Shown here: in pieces, positions 24,938-37,783 of the stretch
Numbering within the stretch: the stretch's first letter is position 1
How the letters are laid out: every line of letters begins with the position of its first letter
Source: Neelides folsomi
Taxonomy: Eukaryota > Arthropoda > Collembola > Neelipleona > Neelidae
NCBI GenBank assembly: GCA_034687125.1
Contig: JAQGBZ010000035.1
Span: 62,001-126,000 of the forward strand
DNA length: 64,000 nt
Direction: 5' to 3'
Program-made: the position numbers and the translations under genes
The notes under the pieces: generated by a model
The model's input: the letters and a program-made list of their open reading frames with translations, nothing else
Databases searched by the model: none
What the model was told of the DNA's origin: nothing

Positions 24938-25562
24938 CCTAACCTCTTTGTGAAGGCTTACTCTAATACGGAAAATGAACCTTTGGAAAATCTTGTCAAT
25001 TATCGCAGACTGAAATAAATAAAATATTTTTCTTAGTTGATGTTGAATCGTGCTTAATTTGTTTAGACGAATAAAACAAAGGCATCTCTAAAGCCGTAAA
25101 TAATGAAATCTTCAAACCCGGCATCTCATTATTATTTGATCATTATGCTTATAAGTTTTATATTAATGAACAATCAAAGCTTATTACTATTATAGCTCTT
25201 ATATAGTTAATATAGTACATAAAATTACAAGTATTTAATAAAAATGACAATTTTGATTCCATCAAAAACTTACAAAACTTACCTAAAAATTAATTTATGA
25301 ATGGGAAATGTTGATGATTTCGAGACTCTCGAGCGCGGTTGAAGCGTCGGTAGTCTCGATAGGGAAATTTGACCCAACACGCCCAGCTCAACTCCAAGAA
25401 GCCAACAACGAGAACAAGACGGCGAAGGAATAATGGCTGCAGACGGGACGGCAGGCACGGTACGGTCACGAAACCAGCAACCACGATACGATGACGAAAC
25501 CACGAGGTTAGCGAATCCCAATGAAAAAACCTCCACTGCTCGTTTATCCAATTAGAGAACAC
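24938..25562 (-). other. Non-coding 5' exons and intron of the fusion gene
   Basis: On the minus strand an acceptor (TTTCAG) precedes about 25009 and a donor (TTTAG/GTAAGT) follows about 25283. A first exon from roughly 25560 to 25283 spliced to 25009 is therefore likely. The joined frame meets stops before the ATG at 24937, so these exons are untranslated. The first exon is GC-richer than its surroundings and contains short open frames that I regard as chance or uORFs. Confidence 0.55.
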
Positions 25563-25632
25563 GCAGATTTTAATCCTACTCCAAATTATCCCAATTAACC
25601 CATATTAACAAAATATTATTAAAAGACGAAAA

Positions 25633-26038
25633 CTACTACCCAAGAGCATAACGGCTTGCGCTCCCTGGTTTGACAATTTTCCTAATTTTATCTCATCATT
25701 TTATTTCTCACCAATGATTTTCTTTTTTACAATAATATGGGGAAGGAAAAGCTACACCACCAGAGATAGTTAATTTAATAAGATTTAGAGAAGAAAAATT
25801 ATAGAAGATAAAAGTGTTATAGATAGATAATATTCAAAATGAGTTATGTAACGTCTTTACATAGTGTATATTTATATAGGTATATGTATATTTATATATT
25901 TATAATAGATACTTAATAATTTCAACTTATATTCTCTTTTATAAACTAAATGTAACGCAAAATACATTTAATTTACCCATCAAAATAAAAAAATCGTCAA
26001 ACAAGAGAGCGTGCAAACCTTTATGCTTTTGGATAGTA
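25633..26038. mobile_element. MITE, second copy of the DNAJC2-intron family
   Basis: Inverted repeats of about 45 bp lie at 25633-25679 and about 25990-26038; both contain TTGC-GCTC-CT and GTTTGAC, with a few mismatches. TA is found at both ends. The interior shares GGAAAAGC and AGATAGTTAATTTAAT with the element at 15632-16045, and the length (406 bp) is nearly the same. It lies just upstream of the fusion gene's first exon. Confidence 0.85.
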
Positions 26039-28130
26039 TATTTGTGTAAAATCTTAATAAAAAATGCTCGCCATGAAAGGATTTTATTAGATCTTTTTTT
26101 ATTACATTTATATAAATCTGTATTAACTTTACTTTATTTATACCTTGAAACGGTCTGCATGCAGATCCCATTCATAATAAATAATCCTAATTATATTTTA
26201 ATATAACAGTAATTTATGATTTAAATGTCAAATACAAGTTCAAAATCATGGTTCGAAGAAATTATAGTATATACAATTTTACATATATACTTACATATAT
26301 GAAATTTTAAGAGCTAGTAAGTATATTTATAATTTAACATTGCATTACATAAGGATATAAAATTATATAGTCATTGTTAGATAAAAAGAGTTAGGTATAT
26401 AGCTACATAATTAGGATGATGCGAATAGGTTCACATTTATATAATTTTTAAAAGTAAGGCGTTTAAGTTGCGTTTGTTTAAAAGTAACGTTGTTCCTATT
26501 GATGGGTTGTTTGAATTAATTGTATAACAATTTAAAATAAAATAACTAAATTTTAAAGTCAAATAATAAAATTATGGCCCATTTAGCATAATGCACATTC
26601 TTTAACGTCATTCACACCCTGAAGTCTGATATAGCACCACTTTAATATTTTTAATAAATACAATACACACATTATTAAACATTTAAAATTAACATATCAT
26701 GCGTCACGCGTTGAGTAAAACCTTCAATAATTAAATAATATACGTACACGTTAATTGTTTAATATCTAAATTGGTTGAAACCGTGATGACTTGTGGAAAG
26801 GCTTAACAATTAAAAGTATTATATTTCATATCACACAGGCTCATCATTAAATTCGGGTTAGTGGAAGAATTAGAAGTAAAATAGATATTTAGTTTAACCC
26901 GAACTACATACAAATTGTAAATACGTACCTACTTAACTTTTCGTGAATTTAACTAAAATTGTGGGAAGGATATTACAGAAGAAACTCCTCAAGATTTGGA
27001 AATACATAATACTCTGCTCATTTAAGTTCATATTTACTATCTTTTAAAAGTAAAGTAAGTAACTTTTTAAAGAATAAGTTCATCCTCATCTTCCAATTAA
27101 TGATTCTTAAATAAAATATTCGATTTGTTTTTTTAAACAAACGATGAAACTTGACATAGAATAGAGCGCTAAAAGGAATAATTAAAAACATTTCTTTTAT
27201 AAATACAACTACATGATTGTATGTATAGAGTAGACATCACATTTTCAAAAATAATGATAGTGAGTGGTTTTAAAAATCAATCACTATTACATATGTCAGT
27301 ATTTCTCCAAGATGTAAAAGAATACTTTATATATATATATATAATATATTATATGTATATACTCTATTTATAATGTCTTTAATAAGTATGTATGTAAATT
27401 GTCAAATAAAATCCGTTATAAAATTATAATACATATGAGAAAAGACAATAAATGCCACCGGTATTCAAAAACCAATTAATTTCAAAACGAATTCAATCAA
27501 GAGTGTAGCAGGGGTACAGAAGATGAAGTAAATTTTTTGACTTTTGAAGCTGTTACTATGTAGTTGTTTACTATAAAGTTAAATAAGACTAATCATTCAT
27601 AGGGATTTAACATTATATAGGGAAATTTAAACAGGCATGGATTCTACTATACGCCATACTAAGAACATATACATACAAGTATGTACCTATACTATAGGTA
27701 TAGAGTAGTTCATTCATATTTATGAAACAGTATCTACAGTAAAATATTTAAAGATAGAGAAATGAGTATAAAAATACGCACAATTAAAATATCACTTGAA
27801 AACGGTATTACTAGTAAATATTAGTCGATATTAGAACTGTGAAGGGGTTAAACTGTCAATTATACCAAGGCACATTACAACAGTAATTATAATTAACTTT
27901 TTAGTCATAGTAAAATTAACTCAAACTTGATAAAATAATCGCAGACCTTTCAGATGTTATTTTTTAAAGGGGGATTTGTGACTTAACTTTTTGTAAGCTC
28001 TCTTAAATCATCAGCTTGACATCGGAATTTAGTTCAGAGTTATAAACCCAATCATAGAATCCTTTTCGTACAAGAATTAAAGAAAAGATCTAAAGTGGTT
28101 AAAAATAAGTTTGACCATATTAATATAAAA
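26039..28130. other. AT-rich spacer with no recognised gene
   Basis: No supported coding region. The stretch is strongly AT-rich, with a TA microsatellite at about 27329-27350. Nothing else could be identified by reading. Confidence 0.5.
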
Positions 28131-28658
28131 AAGGTGATCGACTCTACGCGGAATGGAACTCTAATTTCAATTTTCTGTTTTGTATTTTTTAATATAAGGG
28201 TTATTAAGAATATTAATGAATAAAATTCATTTTGTTTGTCAGGATGCCTTTTAAATCATTTAAATGAATAAATAAAAGGATTAAAATACTAGATCGTTGT
28301 ATTATAAACCAAATGAACATTATGCTCGATTAAACATATCGGCCCTAACCAAAGTGGTTTTGGGTATAAGAGAGTATAAGGCGGTTTAGTTATTCCCACT
28401 TATCAAAAAATTATTCCCGGTTATTCCGGGTATAAGATCCTAACCAAAGTGCTTAATAGCGGTATATCCCCGAAAACCCCTGATAACTTTTTAATAGCTT
28501 ATTCCCGGTATAACTTTTTCTTATACAATAAATGGTGCGCGGTCAGTCTGAATTTCATTGTTATTGTATGTAAGTATATAATACAACATATTACTTTATT
28601 ACATACTTATATGTCCGTATATAATACATATAAATACATTTAATCTACATATAATACA

Positions 28659-29030
28659 TGCAACAAAAGGAGAAGGTCTTGTGTGTTATGAATGTGTATA
28701 AATCATAGGACAACTTTTAAAATAATTCATATGGCTTTCTAGTACTTTATTTTTGGTCACTTCAAAAATCTTTGCAACCAAAACAATCTCATACCATTGC
28801 CGAATTAAAGCATAACATTCAAGATGTTGTTGATTCAATCACTCCAAAAACCTTAAAGAATGTGTTCGCAAATTTACAAAGAAGAGTACGATTATGCCGT
28901 GAGGAGGGAAGACACTTTGAGCATCTACTATAAAGCCATATGAATTATTTTAAAAGTTGTCCTGTGATTTATACACGTCCATTACACACAAGACTTTCTT
29001 CCTTTGTTGCAATCCTTTTGGACCTCCCTG
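28659..29030 (+). mobile_element. Internally deleted Tc1/mariner-like transposon
   Basis: Left arm 28659-28740 and right arm 28932-29030 are long inverted repeats (about 75 bp aligned). Both carry GTCTTGTGTGT and GACAACTTTTAAAATAATTC. The right end finishes in GGACCTCCCTG next to TA; the matching outer part of the left end is missing. Between the arms is the C-terminal end of a transposase (28742-28933). Confidence 0.8.
28742..28933 (+). pseudogene. Tc1/mariner-like transposase, C-terminal fragment
   Basis: An open stretch ending in TAA at 28931-28933 encodes about 63 residues, including HTIAELKHNI, LKNVFANLQRRV and CREEGRHFEHLL. This is the usual C-terminal end of arthropod Tc1/mariner-related transposases, where the helix pattern precedes a final EGxHFExLL. 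The DNA-binding domain and the DDE catalytic region are absent, so the copy is dead. It runs straight into the right inverted repeat, as expected for the native order. Confidence 0.75.
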
Positions 29031-29895
29031 TATGTGCTCAAACATTATTATAAGGACTGCAGTAGTAGCGGATCTTGATTTAAAATTGTCACCTATAGAG
29101 TTTTCACAGTAAATGTATTAAAGATTGTTAAAGGGCATTTTAATTTGGCTAATATAATATTAGCAATTTTTAAAACTACAATTAATCAAGGGCTTATTAA
29201 ATTAAAACGAGTTTTCTAAGACTTGTAATATTTGATAAGTATAAAAAGAAATTTCTAACCTTAAAAGACCTTCGATTTTCCATAAAATTATTAAAAATTC
29301 CAAAAAGATCTGAACAATCTTCAAATTTCTCGACTTATTCCTGCTCAGGAGCGTGTATAACTTTTCGGCAAAACTTCTCGAATTATATCTCACTATTAAG
29401 CACTTTGGTTGGGAAGCCTCTATTCCTCCTTAAACCCAAATCCTGACCAAAGTGCACCTAGAATAGCTTATACCACTTTTCACTTTGGTCAGAATTTTAT
29501 TAAGTTTTAATAGCGCTACTTATACCTCACTATTCAACCACTTTGGTTAGGCCCATCATGTTTATCAAAAAACTATTTGGGGATAATAATTAGCATATAC
29601 TTGAAGAAATTATATAAAAATGTCATAAGTGTTCCGCCTGGAGTCGATCGCCATTCTATGTATGCTTAGAATAATTAAAATTTATAATATAATTTTTTTC
29701 CTCTTTCTTCATTCGATTGCATCCGATTGCCTTCTGAAAGTCCTCACATTTAATTTAAAAAATTAATTTATAGTGAAATCTTAAATTAAATAGCTTTCGT
29801 AATTCCTAAATTTCAACCTTCGATGCATAAAATTCATTCAAATTAAAGAATAAATTGAATGAATTATTTTTGAACAAGATATTCTCATGAATAAA

Positions 29896-32800
29896 TTAAA
29901 GATATTGCCATTCTGTAGTGACAATTGAAGTTGTTTTTTCATTTGAAAGTCCAATTTCTTCAGGGATTGAATGGAGGATCCAATACCGTCGAAAGACTTC
30001 ATATTTCCCACTACTCAGACTCATTGGATTCCCTCGCCGAAAGCCCTCATCAGTTTCACCATATTCATCCAAATAGGGCGTGGGGTAAAACCAACCTAAA
30101 AACATAATTATGTACAATGTGAGTTAAAAGAAATGAAACTCTCATTTATCTCCACAGAATAAACATTCTTACCTTTGTTAAGTCCGCTTATACAAAACAA
30201 TTTGCATTCTCGAATCCTCAGAAAAATTCCAATTCCTCCACCACAATAATAAGAATGATGAGCACAAGCTCCAACACGCAGTGGAGTCACCGACGTTTCC
30301 AACTTCTTTTGACAACAGTAGCTCTATAAAAAACAATAAAATGGATTGAATTACAATTACAATTGTAGAAATACTTTTTCTTGACTATTTCAATACTATA
30401 AAAAAATATGAATGAGATGTTTCTTGGAAATTAACCTGTGAACAGAGGATTGTTCCGCAAATGAGACAAATCGACGGGGATCTTGAGTCATGAGAGAAAT
30501 GAGCTTCCCCATTTTGGCACGAAAAGAGGGAGACAGAATTGATGAGTTCGGAGTAGTCTTGGGGGAGAGAGACGAGTCGGGCGAGTTTACGGGGATAACT
30601 TGGAGAGATCGAATCAGGAATTAGCTTTAAATCAACTCGCTTATCCCCGCTCTCTTGGACGAGTGAGTTGTAAAGAGAATTTTGTTCTAAAATGCTACGA
30701 GTCCTTGGGTGATTGATCCATCTAAAATATTATTTATTATTAATAATTACATTAAGTAAATAAATAAAAACGTACTTGAATATTATCGTCTTGATTCTCG
30801 GTTCTTTAAATAGTTCGTTCCTTGATTTGGGAAGTCCCAAATAAGTGGTGAGGTCTTCAAATGAGCAGTTGACTTCGGTCAAACTGGCCGGTGGTGAAAT
30901 CATCGTTGCATGCTCGAAGAATTTGGCACAACACCGTAAAAAAGGAATACTAAAATAAGAAAATTCCCACATTGTACGTAATTTCATTAATATGTTTTGA
31001 TTTCATGATTAGCTCGTAACATTAGATCATTAAGATTATAACTTACGCAGCATCACATGCAGACACCCAAACTTTATCATAATCTTCAAAATTTGAAGGG
31101 AGTTGGGCGGCCTTTCGAATCATTTTAATAATTTCATCATTACAGGGATCAGACTCATCGCGCATTCCGCTTTCATCTTCCTCAACTTCCATCAAATTCT
31201 CTTCAGCTCCTTGAAACGAATTGACAAGTAAAATCTGGACAATGTGCACCGTAAATATGAGCTCGAGGATGAAATAATCCTAAAAAATTATAGTTTTTAA
31301 ATAAAGATAAAAAAGAATGTGAATTTTAAGTATTTTTTAAAAAAAAATTTTGGTCGGCATTTACCCCCACTTTTCCCGTAGGCATTGCAGGAAAAAATAA
31401 GTGATTATGTCCCAGGACATTCTTTCCTCCTTCATCGAAACAAAAAAGGAAGGGATAAGAAAAGCAGAGAGATACGAGAAGTGAAAACGAGTCGGCCTCA
31501 AGAATACACGGGTAGTCAGGTGGACTCTCCATCAGAAATTTAACCAATTTGATCCCAGCACACCTCAGCAACTGTTTGATAGATACAGTAATAAGTAAAT
31601 ATATATATATATAATTACATAATTTATATATATAAATTATGTAATAGAACATGGTATTTTAGAATAATCTTGTTTAGTCATACATTAAAATCTTGAAAAG
31701 CATATGTAGAAGTGGCAGCAATTCTCAAAAGATATTTATGACAAAAGGATTGTCGACGAGAAACTTCTTCTCCAAAAAATGGAATTTGTTGGTCACGATG
31801 GTATGCTTCAGAAGCCATGATGGTATAACTCAACGTTTGCCAAAGGATCAAAGGTGGGCGAAAATCACCTTCGTTTGGTTGCGTATCAAGCCCAATCTAT
31901 AAAATAATATCAGTTATAATTAGTATATTGGCGAAACAGCGAAACTACTAACAATAAGTAATAAGTGTTTTTAACATATTCATCCTGTATTTCCAATTGT
32001 CAAAAGGTTTCTACCGTAAAAACGAGCTGTAAGAACGAGACAGCGAGATCAAGAAATCCTTGGGCAAAATCCGCCTTGTAAATTGCTTCATCCACCGTAG
32101 ATCGAAAACTAGCAATGTCCTCAGGTTTCCATCCATCAGCAACACCAATATCCTCAATTGAAATCATAGACAATTGCTTGAGAAGATAACTTCGCTCCTT
32201 TAACCATTGCTTTGAATCTTCATCCATAGGCATCGTATATACGTCGTCAGTCTATGAACGAACAAAAATTATTTATTTAATTAGATAGAATGATTTGTTT
32301 AATATGATTTGTTTGTAGAAGTATTTGATTTTTGACTTTATTTATATATATTTATTTAGATTATATTTAAATAGTATGGTGGAATATATTACTGATTTAT
32401 CTATACAGCTTTGAAGACCACGAATCCATAAATCATAGGAACATTCCTTGGTTTCTTCGGAGTCAGGGGCAGGAGTGAAAAGGGCGACAATTGGCAAACC
32501 AAGAGGAATCACCGTATTGCTAATGCATTGGCACAGTGGGCACAAATACTCATGCTTGTCAATATCGAAGCTCAGAGGTTGACGAAGTCTAAAAGAGTTC
32601 AAAGTCAGGATCGTAAGGAATTTAATTTGTTTTATTAAAATAACCTGTATGGGCGTCGACGTTCTTTGAGCGTCATATGTTCATAATACTCTGACCAACA
32701 ATTAATGTGCATGACATGACCGCAACATGTGATCACGGGTCCTCCAAGCAATTCAGGAGAAATGATCAGTGGATCGCGTTCTTGAATGTGCCCCTTTCCT

Positions 32801-35800
32801 TCATCTTTCCCAGCCTTAAATGATAAAAAGTGAATGGTTAGTTAAAAGTTTTTGTTTAAAATCAAAATCAAAGTCGGCATTTTTACTTCTTTAAGAAGCT
32901 TTTCTCTGAAAGAACAAAGAACGGTGGATCGCTGAATGAAAGCTGCCATCACGAAAGGCTTTGAGCAAACATTCACATCCCCTTCTTCTTGGCATAAGAT
33001 GCAAATATGCCTAACAATAAATTATGGTAACAACATGTAGATAAAGAATAATAATTAAATGAATTTTCAATATATATTAATATTTTTTATAATAATTATT
33101 TATAATAATGTAAAATGTATTTGATTCAGATTTAAATTTCACCTTTCTGTTACAAATTGAGGAATCGATTGGTTGAGACCAAGGGCGACTAGTTTCGTAT
33201 CTTCTTGCATTGATAGGAATCCACACTGAGGAGGAGAACTCGTTGTTTGGTCCATAGAGGAATCTAAATGACAAGAAGAATTTAATATTGGGAATTTTAA
33301 ATTAAAAACATTCAAACCATCTTCAAATAAGTCAGCATTGACAGTCATAAAGTTCTTCTGTGCTTCGTTCATTTTTGCCAATAATTTAGCTCGACTTTCA
33401 GCAGCTCTTTTGGCATTTTTCCTCCTTTCCTCCTACACATTAAAAAGTTTATTTTGTTAATAAACGTAATTTAAATCTTTAATTACAATATGAAATTGTC
33501 TTAATATATGAAAAGTTACCTCTTGTTTCCCTTCTACATTTGGTAAAGTGGCAATATTCTCGTTTGGGTTAATGATATAATGATATTTGCTGAGGATCCA
33601 TTTGATCAGCTCGTGATGTGATGAAATCGAAGATTCTCCCAAAAGTTCTTCAATCAAATTTGGAATATTAGCTTTTGATAATGGTTCTGTGAAGTTGAAT
33701 TTTAAATTTTCATCTTTCTCTTTTCCTCGAATTTCTTCGTTGAGTCCATGGGAGATTAAATGAAGAACTTTCCGCAATTGCATATCAGAAGAACTCCGTG
33801 TTTTCCCCAATGATCTATATCAATCATTATTAGAATTCTTTAGGAATTACTATGAATTCTATCAATAATGAATGATTGTCAATAAATATAATCAACAAAA
33901 GCAAGAATATTCCAAGTTTACCTTTTTAGCACATTAGTAATGATTTGAATCATCGTATCAGAATTTAAAATGTTCACAATAGGAGCAAATGAATCGCAGA
34001 ATGCTGGCAATGTTGGTGGGGGAAACATTTGCGCTTCTTTGGCTTCTTTCTTTCGAAGTCTCTGGGCTTCTTCAGCTTTCGATTGCTCTTCCCGCGAATA
34101 GTGGAAATGAAAACTATCAAATTCCGCATACAATTCTACCCATAATAAAAGTAATGGAAATGAAAATAATTACAATAATGTGATAATAATCCTTTGATGG
34201 ATGTCAAAGTTGAAAAGTTTTCTATGAAAACGAACCTGGTTTAAGCTCAAAAGTTCCACCAGACGTCGGGTTTCTCTTGAAAGTAGCCACATCTTCGATG
34301 ACAAGTTCAAGCCCCGTTTCGTTGTTTACATTCTCAACAAGCATCTTGTTAAGAGCAGAGTGAGTCATTGAAGAAATGCACAGAATTTGAATCACTTCCT
34401 TTTTAATGCACTCAGCCTTAGTCACCTTCAATCAAACCAAAAATAAATCAATCTTTTAAACCCACTGATACAACAAATGCACATTAATAATACAAATGGT
34501 TATTCAAACAATAAAATTACTTTTCCAACTCCAGGGACGTAACGTGCTGCAAATAGAGTGACGACGAGGTTTAAAAATTCCTCAGCTATTATCAATACTG
34601 ATTTCATCGATTCGTCCTCAGGTGTATTCGACAACTACAATAAATATATTTTTCCCATTATGCCACATTATTCAACAAAATATAACCAATGTTGAGAAAA
34701 TATCATCATGATTTGGATTTAATAGAAATTGTATGTAAATATAGCACGGTACATTATTTAGTAAAAAATATTACCCGAGGCCTATCATCATAAGAAGAAT
34801 CAGCCCAGTCTACCAAATTGTATCGATTGAGACAATGAATGAGAAATTCATCTGGATTGATCACAGCTGCTCCGATTTGAAGAGCCAAAATATCCTTGTC
34901 GAGCATTTCACTACGGCATCGAACATTTTGATAAAAATATAGTTGATTGAGAATAGCATAACCATTTCGTTTCCACATTCCACCAGCAACCTATGTAATT
35001 ATAAAAATAATTTTATGATAATAATGTACATAAACCCCGGTCAACAAACTTCAAACATGAGTAAATCGTTAAATAAATTAGAAGAATTATTAAATAACAT
35101 TAATAAGAAATCAATTGATTGTACTTGAGCTGATAGAACTTGAGTTCTGAGAGATGGTTCAATAAGAATCTCCGGACTAAGAACTCCATTGAACTCAGTG
35201 GATGAAAATGAGAGGCCAAATGATTCTAAATTCACATGCAACGCCGCCCAGAATCTTGTCAGGGGCAAATGGACGGAGACAGGTTGAGAAGCAATGTCAT
35301 ATACGAATGACATGACGGAATGAGACCCAACCTCTTTCTTCACTGTTCTCATCTTATATTGTGAATACAATCCCGACAGTTTTAAAATCACTTGTCTGTT
35401 GGTAAAAAATTTGTTTTATTAATTTTTCTTATTTTAAATCTGTATACCTACTCTATGTATTTACATATTAGCTTAAAATAATGAGGACATGGGATTACGG
35501 AAATAAAGAAGTGAAAATCTAAAATCTACTAGCTTCTAATAAATTATTATTCATAATTTCATTTTTTTAAAATATCGTGCTTACCTGTAGATCTTTGTAC
35601 AAAGTTCTTTGTCCGTTGTGCACCATTCGGCCAGTTGGGAAATGACGGGAGCCAATTTAATGTGGAGATTAAACGCAGTTTCCCATTCAGGTTCATATTC
35701 CATGTGCTGCCCAACTTGACGAACAACAGCATCCATTTCCTATTACAATTCAATCATAAATATGAGTAAAATATATCTTTACAACTATTAATATAATATA

Positions 35801-37783
35801 TTTAAAAGATTTAAAAGGGAGTAATATGAAATATGTAAATGTACCTGAATGAAGCTCATGAGTTCGAGCAGAACAAGGGTGGCATGAAATAAGTTTTTCC
35901 TTAAAGTCATGTTCCATTCAGCTGGCGGTGAAGTAAGAAGATATTTTAAATCTAACATTGCGTAATTGATCCTTTTAAAATTGCTATTCGTGGTTCCCTT
36001 TTCAAATTGTAATTTACGATCTGGAAATGTGAAATTGGAATTTTAACAAAACTCTAAATTATTGTAAATAGAATTGCAATGGTAATCATAATAATTAGTT
36101 ATTAAATTAATTCTTCCTTGCCTGTATTTAGCTTCCTCTCGCATTCCCAAAGAAGAGTTCGGACAATGGTGTAGAAAATGTCATAATGTTCAATTAAATA
36201 ATGAGCAATTGTGGGAACCGTGTAGATTTGAACAGAGAGAGATGTGATCGAAAAAGAATGTTCGTGATCATCGTCAATAAATTCTTTCATTAATTGAACG
36301 TAGTGTTTTGAAAATGCCTTTAAAAATAAACAATTACATTAATTTCCCAATAACTATCTAATATTAGACACATAAGAAATAAATGTTACAATTGCAAAGT
36401 CCTTCTTCGTGTCATAGTCTTTCAGCATTCCAGTTATGAAAAGCCGATGCCACGCGGCTCGAGTTGCCTTCCAAAGGGAACTGTCCGCCATTAAAACGCC
36501 TTCGAGAATGGTCGGACCATCGTTTCTTTCGCGTAAAATAGTATCTCTGAAAACAGATCTAAGGCCTGTGGATTGACCCAAGAGATATTCGAGCCATCCG
36601 AGCAATTTGGTAGCAAAAGTCTCATGAGCAATGACATGACTTTGCATCACAACGACCCTCAACGGCTTTGCCCCGTTCCTTGACGTTTGTTTCTCAATGA
36701 TCACCTTGACTGTATGACAAGCTGAGAAATCAGAGCAATTGACAATGCTCCTCCCTTCCCGATCAATTATAGTTGCGAATTCCACAGCGTCTCTCTCTGT
36801 ACACTCCACTGCCTTTTGAAGGGTTTGGATGACGAGGTCAAAGGTGTGGGTTTCATCGTTGTAAAGTACTGTGCCGTACACTTCCCCAGATGGTATATCC
36901 AGCAAAGTGATTTCGGGATCAAGGAGTTTCCACTCAGTTGGCACTTGGTGCTTCGTGTGCCCTGTTAGAAATATATAGCAATAGTCAAGGACGATTTCAA
37001 AGATAAATTCGGCCCTTTTTGCGAGGTCTTTTGGGAAATAGGACAACTTTTCGTCTTGTTCAGACTTGGGAAGATGCGAATCGCAATAAATGTGAGCTTT
37101 CCAAGCTTCTGGATCACCGCAATCACAGTAGCCACCTCCAGAAGAAGTAGATATTTTATATCTGCATTAAAAAATTGAGCACATTATAAATATTTATGAA
37201 CAATTAAACTTACAGGTAAGTATGGAATTAAAACTGAAGAAATTATAATTATTTAAAACAGATTTATATTATTATTTATAATTTAAAAACTCACTTATGA
37301 GAGTTATGCTTCGACTGCTTGAAACACGCGACGCAAAGGACGCATGTTGGATCTAAAGCACAGTCTCTACATGTGTAAGTCGGTTCCCCAGACTTAAATA
37401 CTTTTCCGCAAATCGATGGCGGAGTTTCCATTTGTGATAATTTCTGTAAATTGTAAATATAATGAATAAAGAATGCTATATAATTAATTAAATAAAATCG
37501 AATTGATTCTGTGTCTCTGTACCTTAAAGAATTCCTCGGGTTCCTCTTTGTTTGCAAGGAAGAGGTCAAGGAGGCCGAAGAGACGTTGGTTCGCCAATTC
37601 GTCATTGTAAGTAATTTGGAGACAATTGACATGTCGTTCAGGGCTGTAGATTTTAGGGACGTATGTCCGCCACGTCTCTTTGAGGTTAATTGATTCAAGC
37701 TCTCCTCGTTCGAAGGCCTCGAGCCAATGCGTGACAATTTCGTAAGGGTCTCTGTGGTAAATCGAGACGTATGCATTGCTCAT
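29896..37783 (-). CDS. Ubr1: UBR1/UBR2-type N-recognin E3 ubiquitin ligase
   Basis: Twenty-four coding exons (minus): 37523-37783, 37295-37443, 36372-37161, 36122-36317, 35845-36020, 35585-35739, 35125-35395, 34775-34990, 34521-34634, 34236-34425, 33922-34135, 33520-33814, 33143-33432, 32887-33010, 32645-32814, 32393-32588, 32015-32251, 31684-31896, 31365-31571, 31047-31279, 30776-30949, 30436-30721, 30173-30323, 29896-30095. All phases close; 1835 residues. The UBR box (about 98-167) has [13 protein letters not shown] and [10 protein letters not shown]; the ClpS-like N-domain follows. The RING (about 1109-1230) shows [19 protein letters not shown] and CPLCQC. The C-terminal domain has [13 protein letters not shown] and [15 protein letters not shown], and the protein ends in WQYL, close to WQHL of human UBR1/2. 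It recognises N-degrons and works with a Rad6-type E2 in the cytosol. Intron 4 uses a GC donor. An acceptor at 37806 shows an upstream untranslated exon. Confidence 0.97.

Larger units (their letters stand above)
28332..29563. mobile_element. Element with CCTAACCAAAGTGG terminal and subterminal repeats
   Basis: Left end 28332-28360 and right end 29535-29563 are inverted copies sharing AAACAT and CCTAACCAAAGTGGTT. The CCAAAGTG motif recurs inside the ends: about 28441 and 29450 in plus orientation, and about 29400 and 29483 inverted. A second inverted pair is 28437-28460 with about 29390-29415. Subterminal motif repeats are typical of cut-and-paste transposons that bind their transposase at several sites. 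The superfamily is not determined. Confidence 0.7.
28131..29660. mobile_element. Nested transposon cluster, outermost inverted repeats
   Basis: The stretch 28131-28157 and the reverse complement of 29631-29660 match at about 19 of 23 positions around GATCGACTC and GCGGAA. Inside it lies a second inverted-repeat element (28332-29563) and inside that a Tc1/mariner-like remnant (28659-29030). The outermost pair is the least certain layer. Confidence 0.5.

Noticed and set aside
25279-25562. Two minus-strand frames of 90 codons upstream of the fusion gene
   Set aside because: When spliced at the visible donor and acceptor they hit stops before the fusion ATG; they lie in an untranslated first exon.
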